Source: DAOUAE01 sp034433795
Lineage (GTDB): Bacteria > Chloroflexota > UBA6077 > FW602-bin22 > DAOUAE01
DNA length: 64,000 nt
Assembly: GCA_034433795.1 (NCBI GenBank)
Contig: DAOUAE010000008.1
Location: 1-64,000 of the forward strand
Reading direction: 5' to 3'
Shown here piece after piece: positions 10,040 to 18,864 of the stretch. The notes beneath the pieces are model-generated. The model searched no databases. It was not told the origin of the DNA and worked only from the letters and a program-made list of their open reading frames with translations. Numbering within the stretch: position 1 is the stretch's first letter; each line of letters opens with the position of its first letter. Position numbers and translations under genes: made by a program.

Positions 10040-10519
10040 CTACGGGCCAGCCGTGCGGGGGATCCGCAGCGCCTGGCCGATGTGCAGGTACGTCCCGGGA
10101 GCCAGGTCGTTGGCCTGGGCGATCTCTTCGACCGAGACCCCGTACCGGCGGGCCAGGTCCCAGAGCGTGTCTCCTGCTTGCACAATGTGCACCACCGCCA
10201 CCGGCGTCGCTGTGGGCGACGGCGTGGCGGTCGGCGCAGGGGTAGGGGTCATCGTCGGGGTCGGCGTGGGCGACGGGGTTGGTGTCGGGCTGGGTGTCCA
10301 GGTCGGCGTTGGGGTGGGAGCGCGCCGCTCGATGACAATGACCCCCACGGTCGGTGTCGCCGCACGAGGGGTCGCGCCTCCCAGCCGGGGGACCGGCTCC
10401 GGGGGGCCCAGGGTCCACTCGCGGAGAACGGACCAGAGCGTGAGCCCGAACAGGAGCGTGAACAGGCCGAAGAGCAGGAAAAACGTCAACCCCGGCGAGC
10501 CGGGAGGCTCCGACCGCAT
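10040..10519 (-). CDS. LysM-domain membrane-anchored protein
   Basis: 159 aa. One membrane segment (about 11-30), a long Pro/Thr repeat linker (about 60-105) and a C-terminal LysM domain (about 109-153, VQAGDTLWDLARRYGV). LysM binds peptidoglycan-type glycans, so this is probably a cell-wall-facing anchor. The ATG lies only 9 bases after a TATAAT, which implies a leaderless or nearly leaderless mRNA; no ribosome site exists. A different-frame ATG six bases closer to the -10 leads to no product. Confidence 0.75.
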   Translation of the reverse strand: MRSEPPGSPGLTFFLLFGLFTLLFGLTLWSVLREWTLGPPEPVPRLGGATPRAATPTVGVIVIERRAPTPTPTWTPSPTPTPSPTPTPTMTPTPAPTATPSPTATPVAVVHIVQAGDTLWDLARRYGVSVEEIAQANDLAPGTYLHIGQALRIPRTAGP

Positions 10520-10528
10520 CGCCAGCCC

Positions 10529-10557
10529 ATTATACTCCGCCGTCCACCCGCCGGCAA
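10529..10557 (-). promoter_or_regulatory. Promoter of the LysM gene (leaderless type)
   Basis: On the minus strand TTGCCG, 17 bases, TATAAT. Predicted transcription would begin about 3 bases before the start codon. Confidence 0.55.
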
Positions 10558-10620
10558 CCTGGGTCGACATCGCTGCCGTCCCAGGACCACCAGCGGTGAT
10601 CCTCGGTGAAAGAGCACGGC

Positions 10621-10649
10621 TTGCCAGCTGCCAGCCCCTGCGGTATACT
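10621..10649 (+). promoter_or_regulatory. dnaN promoter
   Basis: TTGCCA, 17 bases, TATACT: a strong sigma-70-like promoter about 75 bases before the dnaN start, divergent from the LysM promoter. Confidence 0.75.
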
Positions 10650-10723
10650 TTGACGCGCGGTCCATCCGGCAGTGCGCTTGGCTGTCGGTGTCGAGGTTTG
10701 CCGTGTAGAGGGAGGCGTGGGCG

Positions 10724-11869
10724 GTGAAGGGCTCGTGCCTGCAGGAGCATCTTTCGCGGGGCCTGTCGATTGTGGGCCGGGCAGTGGCCACCCGCAGCAC
10801 CTTGCCGGCCCTGAGCAATATCCTGTTGAGCGCCGACCAGAGCGGTTTGCGGCTGGCGGCCACCAATCTGGAGATCGCCATCACCTGTGCGGTCAGCGCC
10901 CTGGTCGAAGAGGAGGGCAGCATCGCGGTCCCCGCCCGCCTCTTCAGCGAGTTTGTGAACAGTTTTCCCGCCGACCGCCGTGTCGACCTGGCGCTGAACG
11001 CCCGGACGCGCACGCTGAACATCAAATGCGCCGCCTTCGAGGCCAATATCAAGGGGCTGGACCCGGAGGAGTTTCCGCCGATCCCGGAGGTCGCGGACCC
11101 GCCGGTCGCCACGATTGATCCCAAGGTCCTCCGTCAGGCCATCGAAATGGTCGCCTTCGCCGCTGCCCCGGACGATAGCCGCCCTGTTCTCCAGGGCGTG
11201 CTGACCTCGCTGCGCGAGGATAAGGTGACGCTGGCGGCGGCCGACGGCTTCCGTCTGGCGGTCAAGACCGCGCCGCTGGCGACCCCGGCCGCGCAGCCCC
11301 TGGATATCATCGTCCCGGCCAAATCGTATCTCGAACTGGCCCGGATCTTGAGCGACGAGACCCAGCCGGTCGAGATCCGGGTGACCCCCAACCGGACGCA
11401 GGTCCTCTTCCAGCTGAGCAACACCGCCCTGGTCTCCCGGCTGATCGAGGGCACCTTCCCCAACTACCAGCAGATCATCCCGACCCGCTTCGCCACCCGG
11501 GTGGTGGTCAACACCCAGGATTTCCTCAAGGCCACCAAAATCGCCTCGTTCTTCGCCCGCGAGTCGGCCAACATCGTCCGCCTGCAGATCCAGGCCGGCG
11601 AGAACACCACCCCCGGCCGGCTGACCATCGCCGCCCAGGCGGCCGACCTCGGCGATACGGTCGGCGCGGTCGAGGCCATCGCCGTTGAGGGCGAGAACGC
11701 TCAGATCGCCTTCAGCGCCAAGTTCCTGAACGACGTTCTGGATGTGCTGGAGAGCGCCCAGGTGTGCATGGAGATCACCAGCCCGGCCAGCCCCGGCGTC
11801 ATCCGCCCGGTGGACTCGGACGGCTATACCTGTGTGATCATGCCCATGCACCTGGCCCGGGGCGCCTGA
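10724..11869 (+). CDS. dnaN: DNA polymerase III sliding clamp (beta subunit)
   Basis: 381 aa, normal for the family. The beta clamp is a ring dimer of three repeated domains that tethers Pol III to DNA. The N-terminal CLQEHLSRGLSIVGRAV is typical, as are the central DSRPVLQGVL and the C-terminal hydrophobic-cleft ending YTCVIMPMHL (the family usually ends in MPMRL). The GTG start has GAGGGAGG 7 bases upstream. dnaA and recF are not adjacent, so this dnaN is outside the usual origin cluster. Confidence 0.95.
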   Translation: MKGSCLQEHLSRGLSIVGRAVATRSTLPALSNILLSADQSGLRLAATNLEIAITCAVSALVEEEGSIAVPARLFSEFVNSFPADRRVDLALNARTRTLNIKCAAFEANIKGLDPEEFPPIPEVADPPVATIDPKVLRQAIEMVAFAAAPDDSRPVLQGVLTSLREDKVTLAAADGFRLAVKTAPLATPAAQPLDIIVPAKSYLELARILSDETQPVEIRVTPNRTQVLFQLSNTALVSRLIEGTFPNYQQIIPTRFATRVVVNTQDFLKATKIASFFARESANIVRLQIQAGENTTPGRLTIAAQAADLGDTVGAVEAIAVEGENAQIAFSAKFLNDVLDVLESAQVCMEITSPASPGVIRPVDSDGYTCVIMPMHLARGA

Positions 11870-11880
11870 CGCCGCCCTTT

Positions 11881-11902
11881 CCCGCCGACCGCGGTCGGCG
11901 GG
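11881..11902. repeat. Perfect 22-bp palindrome between convergent dnaN and trpA
   Basis: The sequence CCCGCCGACC followed by its extended complement forms a perfect GC-rich palindrome just after the dnaN stop. There is no T run on either side, so if it ends transcription of dnaN and the trp operon it is not a classical intrinsic terminator. Confidence 0.6.
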
Positions 11903-11924
11903 ATGGCCCCGCCCGGCGAGCCTG

Positions 11925-12770
11925 TCACCCGGCTTTATGGGCTTCTGGCCAGCGGCTCTGGCCGGGCGGGTGAACCGGGCGTCCGGTGGCTGCGCGCAGG
12001 GCGCGCCAGAAGGCGGCGGCTGCCTGGGCGATCTGGTCGCGCGGGGCGCGGTCGATCGCGTTGATAAGCGCGCTCCCGACAATCGCCCCGTCGGCCACCT
12101 CCGCCACCGCCGCCACGTGCTCCGGCCGGGAGAGGCCAAACCCCACGGCCACCGGCAGGGGAGAATGTCGCCGGATGCGCTGGACCAGCTCGGGGATGCC
12201 GGCGGGCAGACGGTCCCGAGCACCGGTGACCCCGGTCAGCGAGACCGCGTAGATGAAGCCCCTGGCCCGCTCGACCGCCCGGGCGATCCGCTCGTCGGTG
12301 GAGGTCGGCGCCAGGAGGGTGATGAGGGCCAGACCGTAGCGCTCCAGCGCCGTGGCCAGGTCCGCGCTCTCCTCCGGCGGCAGGTCGGCGACGATCAGCC
12401 CGTCCACCCCCACCTCGGCGCAGGCGGCGACGAACCGCTCGAGGCCGAACCGGAAGATCGGGTTATAGTAGCTGAGGAAGACCAGCGGCACCGCCGTCCG
12501 CTGGCGCAGGGCCTGAACCGTCTCCAAACAGCGCCGGACGGTCACCCCCTGCCGGAGCGCCTGAGCGGTCGAGCGCTGAATGGTCGGCCCATCGGCCAGG
12601 GGGTCGGAGAAGGGGATGCCCAGTTCGACGAGGTCGGCGCCGGCCGCCGCCAGGGCTGGGACCAGGTCCAGCGTCGCCGCCGGGTCAGGGTAGCCGACGG
12701 TGAGATAGGGAATCAGGGCGATCCGCCCGGCCCGCCGGGCCGTCTCAAACGCCATCGTCAGCCGGTTCAC
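11925..12770 (-). CDS. trpA: Tryptophan synthase alpha chain
   Basis: 281 aa TIM barrel. It cleaves indole-3-glycerol phosphate to indole and glyceraldehyde 3-phosphate. Catalytic Glu49 (LVELGIPFSD) and Asp60 fall at the same numbers as in the enteric enzyme. The phosphate-binding VGFGLS and GSALI loops are present. It is the last gene of the trp operon; its GTG overlaps the trpB stop (GTGA). Confidence 0.96.
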   Translation of the reverse strand: MNRLTMAFETARRAGRIALIPYLTVGYPDPAATLDLVPALAAAGADLVELGIPFSDPLADGPTIQRSTAQALRQGVTVRRCLETVQALRQRTAVPLVFLSYYNPIFRFGLERFVAACAEVGVDGLIVADLPPEESADLATALERYGLALITLLAPTSTDERIARAVERARGFIYAVSLTGVTGARDRLPAGIPELVQRIRRHSPLPVAVGFGLSRPEHVAAVAEVADGAIVGSALINAIDRAPRDQIAQAAAAFWRALRAATGRPVHPPGQSRWPEAHKAG

Positions 12771-13999
12771 AGCCGCACCTCCAGGGCTCGGGCGACCGTC
12801 TCCAGGTCTTTGTCCCCACGGCCGGAGAGATTGACGACGATGGTCTCCTCAGCGCTCCGCTCGGCCGCCAGCCGCAGCGCGTAGGCCACCGCGTGGGCCG
12901 ACTCCAGGGCCGGGATGATCCCTTCGGTCTGGCAGAGGGCCTGAAAGCCCTCCAGGGCCTCCTGGTCGGTGACGGCGACGTAGGTCACCCGGCCGCTATC
13001 TTTGAGGAAACTGTGCTCGGGGCCCACGCCGGGGTAGTCCAGCCCGGCCGAGATGCTGTGGGTGGGAAGCACCTGGCCGTCCTCGTTCTGGAGAAGATAG
13101 GATTTGGCCCCGTGCAGCACGCCGACCTGGCCGGCCACCAGCGTGGCGGCGTGCTGGCCGCTGGCCAGACCGTGGCCGGCCGCTTCGACCCCGATCAGCT
13201 GGACGGTGGGCTCGGTCAGGAAGGGATAGAAGATGCCCATGGCGTTCGAACCGCCGCCGACGCAGGCCACGATAACGTCGGGCAGACGGCCGGTGGCGGC
13301 CAGGATCTGCTCCCGCGTCTCCTGGCCGATGACCGCCTGGAAGTCGCGCACCATCCGCGGGTAGGGGTGGGGCCCGACGACCGAGCCGATGAGGTAGTGG
13401 GTGGTGGCGACGTTGGTCACCCAGTCGCGGAGGGCCTCGTTGATGGCGTCTTTGAGGGTCCGGCTGCCGCTCTCGACCGGCCGGACCTCGGCCCCGAGGA
13501 GGCGCATACGGAAGACGTTGGGTTTCTGGCGCTCGATGTCCTCGGCCCCCATGTAGACCACGCACTCCAGGTCGAGCATGGCGCAGACGGTGGCGGTGGC
13601 CACGCCGTGCTGACCGGCGCCGGTCTCGGCGATGACCCGGCGTTTGCCCATCCGTTTGGCCAGCAGGCCCTGCCCGAGGGCGTTGTTGATCTTGTGGGCG
13701 CCGGTGTGGGCCAGGTCCTCGCGTTTGAGGAAGATCCGGGCGCCGCCGGCCCGGGCGCTCAGGCGTCGGGCCTCGTAGAGCGGGGTGGGCCGCCCGACAT
13801 ACGTGCGGGCCAGGGCCTGGAGTTCCTGCTGGAAGGTCGGATCCTGACGGACGGCCTCGTAGGCGGCGGTCAGTTCGGCCAGGGCGGCCATCAGCGTCTC
13901 GGGCACAAACTGCCCTCCGTAGGGGCCGAAGCGGCCGCGCTCGTCCGGCCAGTTGTAGGTTTCCCAGGGAAGGGTCGGCGCAGACGGTTTCGGTGGCAT
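12767..13999 (-). CDS. trpB: Tryptophan synthase beta chain
   Basis: 410 aa PLP enzyme that condenses indole with serine. The PLP lysine is Lys103 in HTGAHKINNALGQ; the glycine-rich phosphate loop GGGSNAMG and substrate loop EDLAHTGAHK are intact. It is of the TrpB1 (alpha-partnered) type, matching the adjacent trpA. It follows trpF after a 4-base gap with GGTGAGAG upstream of the ATG. Confidence 0.97.
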   Translation of the reverse strand: MPPKPSAPTLPWETYNWPDERGRFGPYGGQFVPETLMAALAELTAAYEAVRQDPTFQQELQALARTYVGRPTPLYEARRLSARAGGARIFLKREDLAHTGAHKINNALGQGLLAKRMGKRRVIAETGAGQHGVATATVCAMLDLECVVYMGAEDIERQKPNVFRMRLLGAEVRPVESGSRTLKDAINEALRDWVTNVATTHYLIGSVVGPHPYPRMVRDFQAVIGQETREQILAATGRLPDVIVACVGGGSNAMGIFYPFLTEPTVQLIGVEAAGHGLASGQHAATLVAGQVGVLHGAKSYLLQNEDGQVLPTHSISAGLDYPGVGPEHSFLKDSGRVTYVAVTDQEALEGFQALCQTEGIIPALESAHAVAYALRLAAERSAEETIVVNLSGRGDKDLETVARALEVRL

Positions 14000-14003
14000 G
14001 CTC

Positions 14004-14642
14004 TCACCCCGTGTGCTCAGCCGTGGCGGTCGCCCGCCGGACGGCGGCGATGAAGGCGGCGATCTTGGCGGGGTCTTTCTCGCCCGCGGTCTCGACGCCG
14101 CTGGAGACGTCCACCGCGTAGGGCTGGACCAGCTGGATAGCCCGGGCCACGTTCGCGGCGTCGAGCCCGCCCGCCAGCATGGTCGGCCAGCGCCGGGCCA
14201 CCGGCACCGCCAGCGACCAGTCGAAGGTCTCGCCGGTGCCCCCGGCCTGGCCGGGGCGATAGGTGTCCAGGTGGACCAGCCGGCAGACCGTCATGTACCG
14301 GGCGATGGTCGTCAGGTCAACCGGCCCGGCCACCCGGAACGATTTGATGACCGGCACCCGGACCTGGGCGCAGAGGTCGGGCGGCTCCTGACCGCACAGC
14401 TGGACCCAGTCCAGACGGCAGGTCTCGGCGATGGCGTTGATGAGGTGCGGTGGGGCGTCGACGAAAACACCCACCGTCTCGTAGGCCCCCGGCGGCAGGT
14501 CGGCCAGGAGCTGCTGGACCAGCCGGGGGGCCACCTGCCGTCGGCTGGGGGCGAAGACAAAGCCCAGGAAGTCGGCGCCGGCCTCAACGGCGGCCCGCGC
14601 CGCCGCGACAGTCCGCAGACCGCAGATCTTGACCCGTGTCAT
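14004..14642 (-). CDS. trpF: Phosphoribosylanthranilate isomerase
   Basis: 212 aa TIM barrel. Catalytic Cys7 (VKICGL) and the Asp in HLDTYRPGQAGGTGETFDW are present, as is the C-terminal phosphate site AGGLDAANV and DVSSGVE. The ATG overlaps the trpC stop (ATGA), implying translational coupling. Confidence 0.95.
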   Translation of the reverse strand: MTRVKICGLRTVAAARAAVEAGADFLGFVFAPSRRQVAPRLVQQLLADLPPGAYETVGVFVDAPPHLINAIAETCRLDWVQLCGQEPPDLCAQVRVPVIKSFRVAGPVDLTTIARYMTVCRLVHLDTYRPGQAGGTGETFDWSLAVPVARRWPTMLAGGLDAANVARAIQLVQPYAVDVSSGVETAGEKDPAKIAAFIAAVRRATATAEHTG

Positions 14643-15421
14643 CGACCGGCCTCCTGAAACTCCCGCAGTCGGACCGCCGGGTCCGGCGCGCGCATCAGGG
14701 CCTCGCCGACCAGCACCGCCCGGACCCCGGCCCGGCGGAGGCGGGCCACGTCGGCCGCCGTCTGGATACCGCTCTCGCTGACCACCAGCCGGTCAGGCGG
14801 AATGAGCGGCCGCAGTCGCTCGGTCGTGGCCAGGTCCACGGTGAAGGTCCGCAGGTCGCGGTTGTTGATGCCGATGAGACGAGCCTCGGCCCGGAGCGCC
14901 CGCTCGACCTCCTCCGCCGTGTGGACCTCGACCAGGGCGGCCATGCCCAGGTCGTGGGCCAGAGCCTGCAGGGCGATAAGGTCGGCGTCGGCCAGAGCCG
15001 CGACGATGAGAAGCACAGCGTCAGCGCCGGCCGCCCGCGCCTCCCAGACCTGATAGGGGTCGATGAGAAAATCCTTGCGCAGAACTGGTCGGTCGACCGC
15101 CTGGCGAACCCGGACGAGGTCGTCGAGCGAGCCCTGGAAGAAACGATGGTCGGTCAGGACCGAGATCGCGGCCGCCCCGGCCCGGGCGTAGCAGCGGGCC
15201 AGTTCGACCGGATCGGCGTCGGGGCGGATGGCGCCGGCCGAGGGCGAGGCGCGTTTGACCTCGGCGATGACCGCCAGATCCGGTGCTGACCGGAGGGCGG
15301 CCGCGAAGTCGCGCGGGGGCGGCTGCCGCCGGGCCTGGGCCTGGACCTGGTCCAGCGGCCAGCGCGCTTTCTGAGCGGCCACCTCGGCTCGCTTGTGGGC
15401 CAGGATCTCTGCCAGGATCAC
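14639..15421 (-). CDS. trpC: Indole-3-glycerol phosphate synthase
   Basis: 260 aa TIM barrel. Characteristic strings are IAEVKRASPSAG, VLRKDFLID and GINNRDLRTF, and SESGI near the C-terminus. The start is set at a GTG whose last bases form the trpD stop (GTGA), like the other coupled junctions of the operon. A GTG three codons earlier (15430) is also open but leaves a 13-base overlap. Confidence 0.95.
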   Translation of the reverse strand: MILAEILAHKRAEVAAQKARWPLDQVQAQARRQPPPRDFAAALRSAPDLAVIAEVKRASPSAGAIRPDADPVELARCYARAGAAAISVLTDHRFFQGSLDDLVRVRQAVDRPVLRKDFLIDPYQVWEARAAGADAVLLIVAALADADLIALQALAHDLGMAALVEVHTAEEVERALRAEARLIGINNRDLRTFTVDLATTERLRPLIPPDRLVVSESGIQTAADVARLRRAGVRAVLVGEALMRAPDPAVRLREFQEAGR

Positions 15422-16434
15422 GACCGGCACTCCTGCGTATAGCGGACCAGCTGCGCCAGTTTGGCCTGGGCCGCCCCGCTGTCGATGATCTCGGCGGCCA
15501 GGCGGACGCCACTGCGCAGGTCGGAGACCTGTTCGCTGGCCAGCAGCGCGGCCGCGCTGTTCAGCAGGACGATATCGCGCGCCGGGCCGGGCTCGCCGGC
15601 CAGGACCCGCCGGATGACCTCGGCGTTCTCCGCCGCCGATCCCCCCCGCACCGCCTCGCGCGGCGCCCGACAGAGGCCCACCTCCTCCGGTGTGACCGTG
15701 TAGGTCCGCACCTGGTCCGGGGTTACCTCGCAGACGAGGGTCGGGGCCGAGAGCGAGAGTTCGTCCAGCCCGTCCTGGCTGTGGACGACCAGGGAGTGGC
15801 GGGTGCCCAGCCGCTGCAGCGCTCGGGCCAGGAGCTCCACCGCCTCAGGCTGCGGCACGCCCAGGACCTGGTAGGCCGCCCCAGCCGGGTTGGTCAGCGG
15901 CCCCAGGAGGTTGAAGACCGTTCGGATGCCGATCTCCCGCCGAGGGCCGGCCGCGTGCTTCATCGCCGGATGGTAGAGAGGGGCGAAGAGGAAGGCGATG
16001 CCGACATCCGCCAGGCAGGCTGCTGCCTGTTCGGGCGAGAGGGCGATGTTGACCCCCAGCGCCTCCAGGACATCGGCCGAGCCGCAGTGTGAACTCATCC
16101 CCCGGTTGCCGTGCTTGGCCACCGGCACGCCGGCCGCCGCCAGGACGAAGGCGGCGGTGGTCGAGATGTTGAACGTCCCGCTGTGGTCGCCGCCGGTCCC
16201 GCAGGTATCGGCCACCGGGCCGCGGGTCGGCACCCGCAGGGCGTGGCGGCGCATGGTCTCGGCCAGCCCGACCACCTCATCGACGGTCTCGCCCTTCAGG
16301 CGGAGGGCCACCAGGAAGGCGCCCAGCTGGGCCGGGGTGGCCTGGCCGCCCATGATCTCCTCCATCACCTCACGGGCTTCGGCGGTCGTCAGCGACTCGC
16401 CGGCGACCAGTTTGGCGATCGCCTCACGGATCAT
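15418..16434 (-). CDS. trpD: Anthranilate phosphoribosyltransferase
   Basis: 338 aa. It transfers phosphoribosyl from PRPP to anthranilate. The PRPP and metal motifs CGTGGDHSGTFNIST and HGNRGMSSHCGSADVLEALG are intact, as is RTVFNLLGPLTNP. The ATG overlaps the trpG stop (ATGA). Confidence 0.96.
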   Translation of the reverse strand: MIREAIAKLVAGESLTTAEAREVMEEIMGGQATPAQLGAFLVALRLKGETVDEVVGLAETMRRHALRVPTRGPVADTCGTGGDHSGTFNISTTAAFVLAAAGVPVAKHGNRGMSSHCGSADVLEALGVNIALSPEQAAACLADVGIAFLFAPLYHPAMKHAAGPRREIGIRTVFNLLGPLTNPAGAAYQVLGVPQPEAVELLARALQRLGTRHSLVVHSQDGLDELSLSAPTLVCEVTPDQVRTYTVTPEEVGLCRAPREAVRGGSAAENAEVIRRVLAGEPGPARDIVLLNSAAALLASEQVSDLRSGVRLAAEIIDSGAAQAKLAQLVRYTQECRS

Positions 16435-17006
16435 ACCCGCACCTCACTGGTCAGAAAGTTGCGCAGGAGATCTTTGCCCACGCTGGTCATGATGGACTCG
16501 GGGTGAAACTGAACGCCCTCGACCGGGTACGCGCGGTGGCGCAGGCCCATGATCGTGCCGCTGGTGGTCTGGGCGGTGATCTCCAGGCAGGCCGGGAGGG
16601 TCCGCCGCTCGACCACCAGCGAGTGATAGCGGATGGCCTCGAAGGGACTGGGGAGACCGCGAAAGACCCCCTTGCCGTCGTGGTAGATAAGGGAGGTTTT
16701 CCCGTGCATCACCCGGTCGGCCCGCACCACCCGACCACCGTAGGCGTACCCGATGCACTGGTGGCCCAGGCAGACGCCGAGGATGGGGATGCGGGGACCG
16801 AACGTGCGGATGACGGCCACCGAGATGCCGGCCTGCTCCGGTCCGCAGGGTCCGGGAGAGATCACAATCCGGTCTGGCGCGAGAGCGGCGATCTCGTCCA
16901 GCGTGATCTCATCGTTCCGGCGGACCACCACCTCGGCCCCGAGTTCGCAGAGGTACTGGTACAGGTTGTAGGTGAAACTGTCGTAGTTATCGATCAGGAG
17001 CACCAT
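16431..17006 (-). CDS. trpG: Anthranilate synthase glutamine amidotransferase component
   Basis: 191 aa class I glutamine amidotransferase. Catalytic Cys in GVCLGHQC and the His-Glu pair in VQFHPES are present, with DNYDSFTYNL at the N-terminus. It supplies ammonia to TrpE. It overlaps the 3' end of trpE by 20 bases. Confidence 0.96.
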   Translation of the reverse strand: MVLLIDNYDSFTYNLYQYLCELGAEVVVRRNDEITLDEIAALAPDRIVISPGPCGPEQAGISVAVIRTFGPRIPILGVCLGHQCIGYAYGGRVVRADRVMHGKTSLIYHDGKGVFRGLPSPFEAIRYHSLVVERRTLPACLEITAQTTSGTIMGLRHRAYPVEGVQFHPESIMTSVGKDLLRNFLTSEVRV

Positions 17007-18489
17007 GTTCCCTCTCCATCTCCTCGGCCAGGGCGATAGCCTGCAGCGTCGCCCGGGCCTTGTTCATCGCCTCCTCGTACTCGCGCTCCGGCGTGGAGTC
17101 GGCCACGATCCCCCCGCCGGCCTGGATCATGGCCCGCCGGCCTTTCAGCACGATGGTCCGGATGGCGATGGCGGTATCGAGGTTGCCGGAGAAGCCGACG
17201 TAGCCGACCGCCCCGGCGTAGGGACCGCGCCGGTCGGGCTCCAGTTCGGCGATGATCTCCATCGCCCGGATCTTGGGGGCCCCGGAGACCGTCCCGGCCG
17301 GAAAGCCGGCCCGCAGGGCATCCAGCGGGGTGAGGTCGCGCCGCAGCCGGCCGGTCACATGGGAGACCAGGTGCATCACGTGCGAGTAGCGCTCGACCTC
17401 CATCAGCTGGGTCACCCGGACCGAGCCCGGCTCGCTCACCCGGCCCACATCGTTGCGTCCCAGGTCGAGGAGCATGATGTGCTCGGCCCGCTCTTTCTCG
17501 TCCTGGCGCAGTTCGGCCTCCAGGGCCAGGTCCTCCTCGGGGGTGGCTCCGCGCCGACGGGTGCCTGCGATGGGGTGGATGTGGACCAGGCCGTCCTCAA
17601 CCCGGACCAGGAGCTCCGGCGAGGCCCCGATGATGTGGGCCTCGCCCAGGTCGAGGTAGTACATGTAGGGCGAGGGGTTGATGGTGCGCAGGGCCCGGTA
17701 GATGGTGAAGGGATCGGCCGGGGTCTCACAGGTCAGCCGGAGTGAGAGGACGACCTGGATGATATCGCCCTCGACGATGTAGCGCTTGGCCCGCTCGACC
17801 ATGGCCGCGTGCTCCGCCGGGGTGAGGTTGGCGGTGAAGATGGGCTGACGGCGTGGCCGCCCCAGGTCGCCGGGACGGATCGGGGGCAGCGGCGCGCGCA
17901 GGCGCTCGACCAGGCACTCGATGCGCTCGACAGCCTGTCCGTAGCCGCGCTCGACGCCCTGACGGAGGTCGGCGTGACTGACCACCATGATCCGCCGGCG
18001 CAGGTGGTCGAAGATAAGGAGGGTGTCCACCAGGAAGAAGATGGCCTCGGGCAGGCCCCACGGATCGACGGCCGGCACCGGCAGCCGTTCGAAGTAGCGG
18101 GCGGCGTCGTAGCTGAGGTAGCCGACCAGTCCGCCGGTGAAACGGGGCAGTTCCGGCCGGAGAGCCAGAAACCGGTAGGGCCGCAGCTCCTCGGCCAGAG
18201 CCACCAGCGGGTCGCGGAAGGGCCGGCTGGTCTGCCCCTGGGGGGACTGGCGGGTGAGGAGGCCGTCCTGCAGCCGCAGGGTCGCCAGCGGCTCGGTGCC
18301 GATGAACGAGTAGCGGGCCAGGCGCTCGCCCCCCTCGACACTTTCGAGCAGGAACGAGCCCGGCCCCCGGGCGATCTTGAGGAAAGCGGAGACCGGCGTC
18401 TCCAGGTCGGCCAGGATCTCGCGATAGACCGGCACCAGGGTTCCTTCGGCGGCCCGTTGCCGGACCTCGGCCAGCGTTGGCTGGTACAT
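16987..18489 (-). CDS. trpE: Anthranilate synthase component I
   Basis: 500 aa chorismate-using enzyme, first gene of the operon. The N-terminal half has the tryptophan feedback-site LLES element; the C-terminal catalytic half contains PSPYMYYLDLG, IAGTRRRG, DLGRNDVGRV, FPAGTVSGAPK and AGGGIVADS. The ATG follows GAAGGAGTGACG. It is preceded by a T-box leader, so expression is coupled to charging of tRNA-Trp as well as probable feedback by tryptophan. Confidence 0.96.
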   Translation of the reverse strand: MYQPTLAEVRQRAAEGTLVPVYREILADLETPVSAFLKIARGPGSFLLESVEGGERLARYSFIGTEPLATLRLQDGLLTRQSPQGQTSRPFRDPLVALAEELRPYRFLALRPELPRFTGGLVGYLSYDAARYFERLPVPAVDPWGLPEAIFFLVDTLLIFDHLRRRIMVVSHADLRQGVERGYGQAVERIECLVERLRAPLPPIRPGDLGRPRRQPIFTANLTPAEHAAMVERAKRYIVEGDIIQVVLSLRLTCETPADPFTIYRALRTINPSPYMYYLDLGEAHIIGASPELLVRVEDGLVHIHPIAGTRRRGATPEEDLALEAELRQDEKERAEHIMLLDLGRNDVGRVSEPGSVRVTQLMEVERYSHVMHLVSHVTGRLRRDLTPLDALRAGFPAGTVSGAPKIRAMEIIAELEPDRRGPYAGAVGYVGFSGNLDTAIAIRTIVLKGRRAMIQAGGGIVADSTPEREYEEAMNKARATLQAIALAEEMEREHGAPDR

Positions 18490-18514
18490 CGTCACTCCTT
18501 CCCACACCCCGATC

Positions 18515-18547
18515 AAAAAACCTCCCGTCCGCTGGGGACGGGAGGTT
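18515..18547 (-). terminator. Regulated terminator of the trp T-box
   Basis: On the minus strand a 10-bp perfect stem (CCTCCCGTCC/GGACGGGAGG) and a run of six T after the stem. Its 5' arm lies just after the T-box motif, so antiterminator and terminator are mutually exclusive. Confidence 0.92.
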
Positions 18548-18829
18548 CCGCGGTGCCACCCCACTTGGCTCGTGCGAGCCCGCTCATTATCACGAGTACG
18601 GGAGACGCTCCAGCCCGGTGGGCTGGTCGCTCCGATACCCGGTCCCGGGTAACGGCGGGACCGCCGGCAGAGCCTACTGGGCGGGGCCCACCGGCCTCAC
18701 CGTTCGGTCTGCGGCTCCCAGGTCCATTCCACCGGTCCACCAGCACCGGGCTCGCACCTTTCCCCGGCTCTCTGGGGCCGTGCGACCGGTGTACTCGTCC
18801 TGTTCGTCGCCTTTGACACTGTGCGGTTG
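18515..18829 (-). promoter_or_regulatory. T-box leader of the trp operon (tRNA-Trp specific)
   Basis: On the minus strand the leader has the conserved T-box GGTGGCACCGCGG (18560-18548). Its UGGC bulge can pair with the GCCA end of tRNA-Trp. Upstream are the Stem I elements: ACCGGTC pairing with GACCGGT, an AGAGAG..GGTGCGAG distal region, an AGTA/GAA loop-E pair, and the specifier GGAATGGACC whose TGG codon (18726-18724) is Trp. The alternative terminator follows. Uncharged tRNA-Trp should stabilise the antiterminator and allow transcription of trpEGDCFBA. Confidence 0.93.
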
Positions 18830-18835
18830 CTCTTA

Positions 18836-18864
18836 AGCATACGGGAAACGGGCCGAACTGTCAA
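18836..18864 (-). promoter_or_regulatory. trp operon promoter
   Basis: Perfect TTGACA, 17 bases, TATGCT on the minus strand, placing the start of the transcript near 18829, just before T-box Stem I. Confidence 0.85.
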
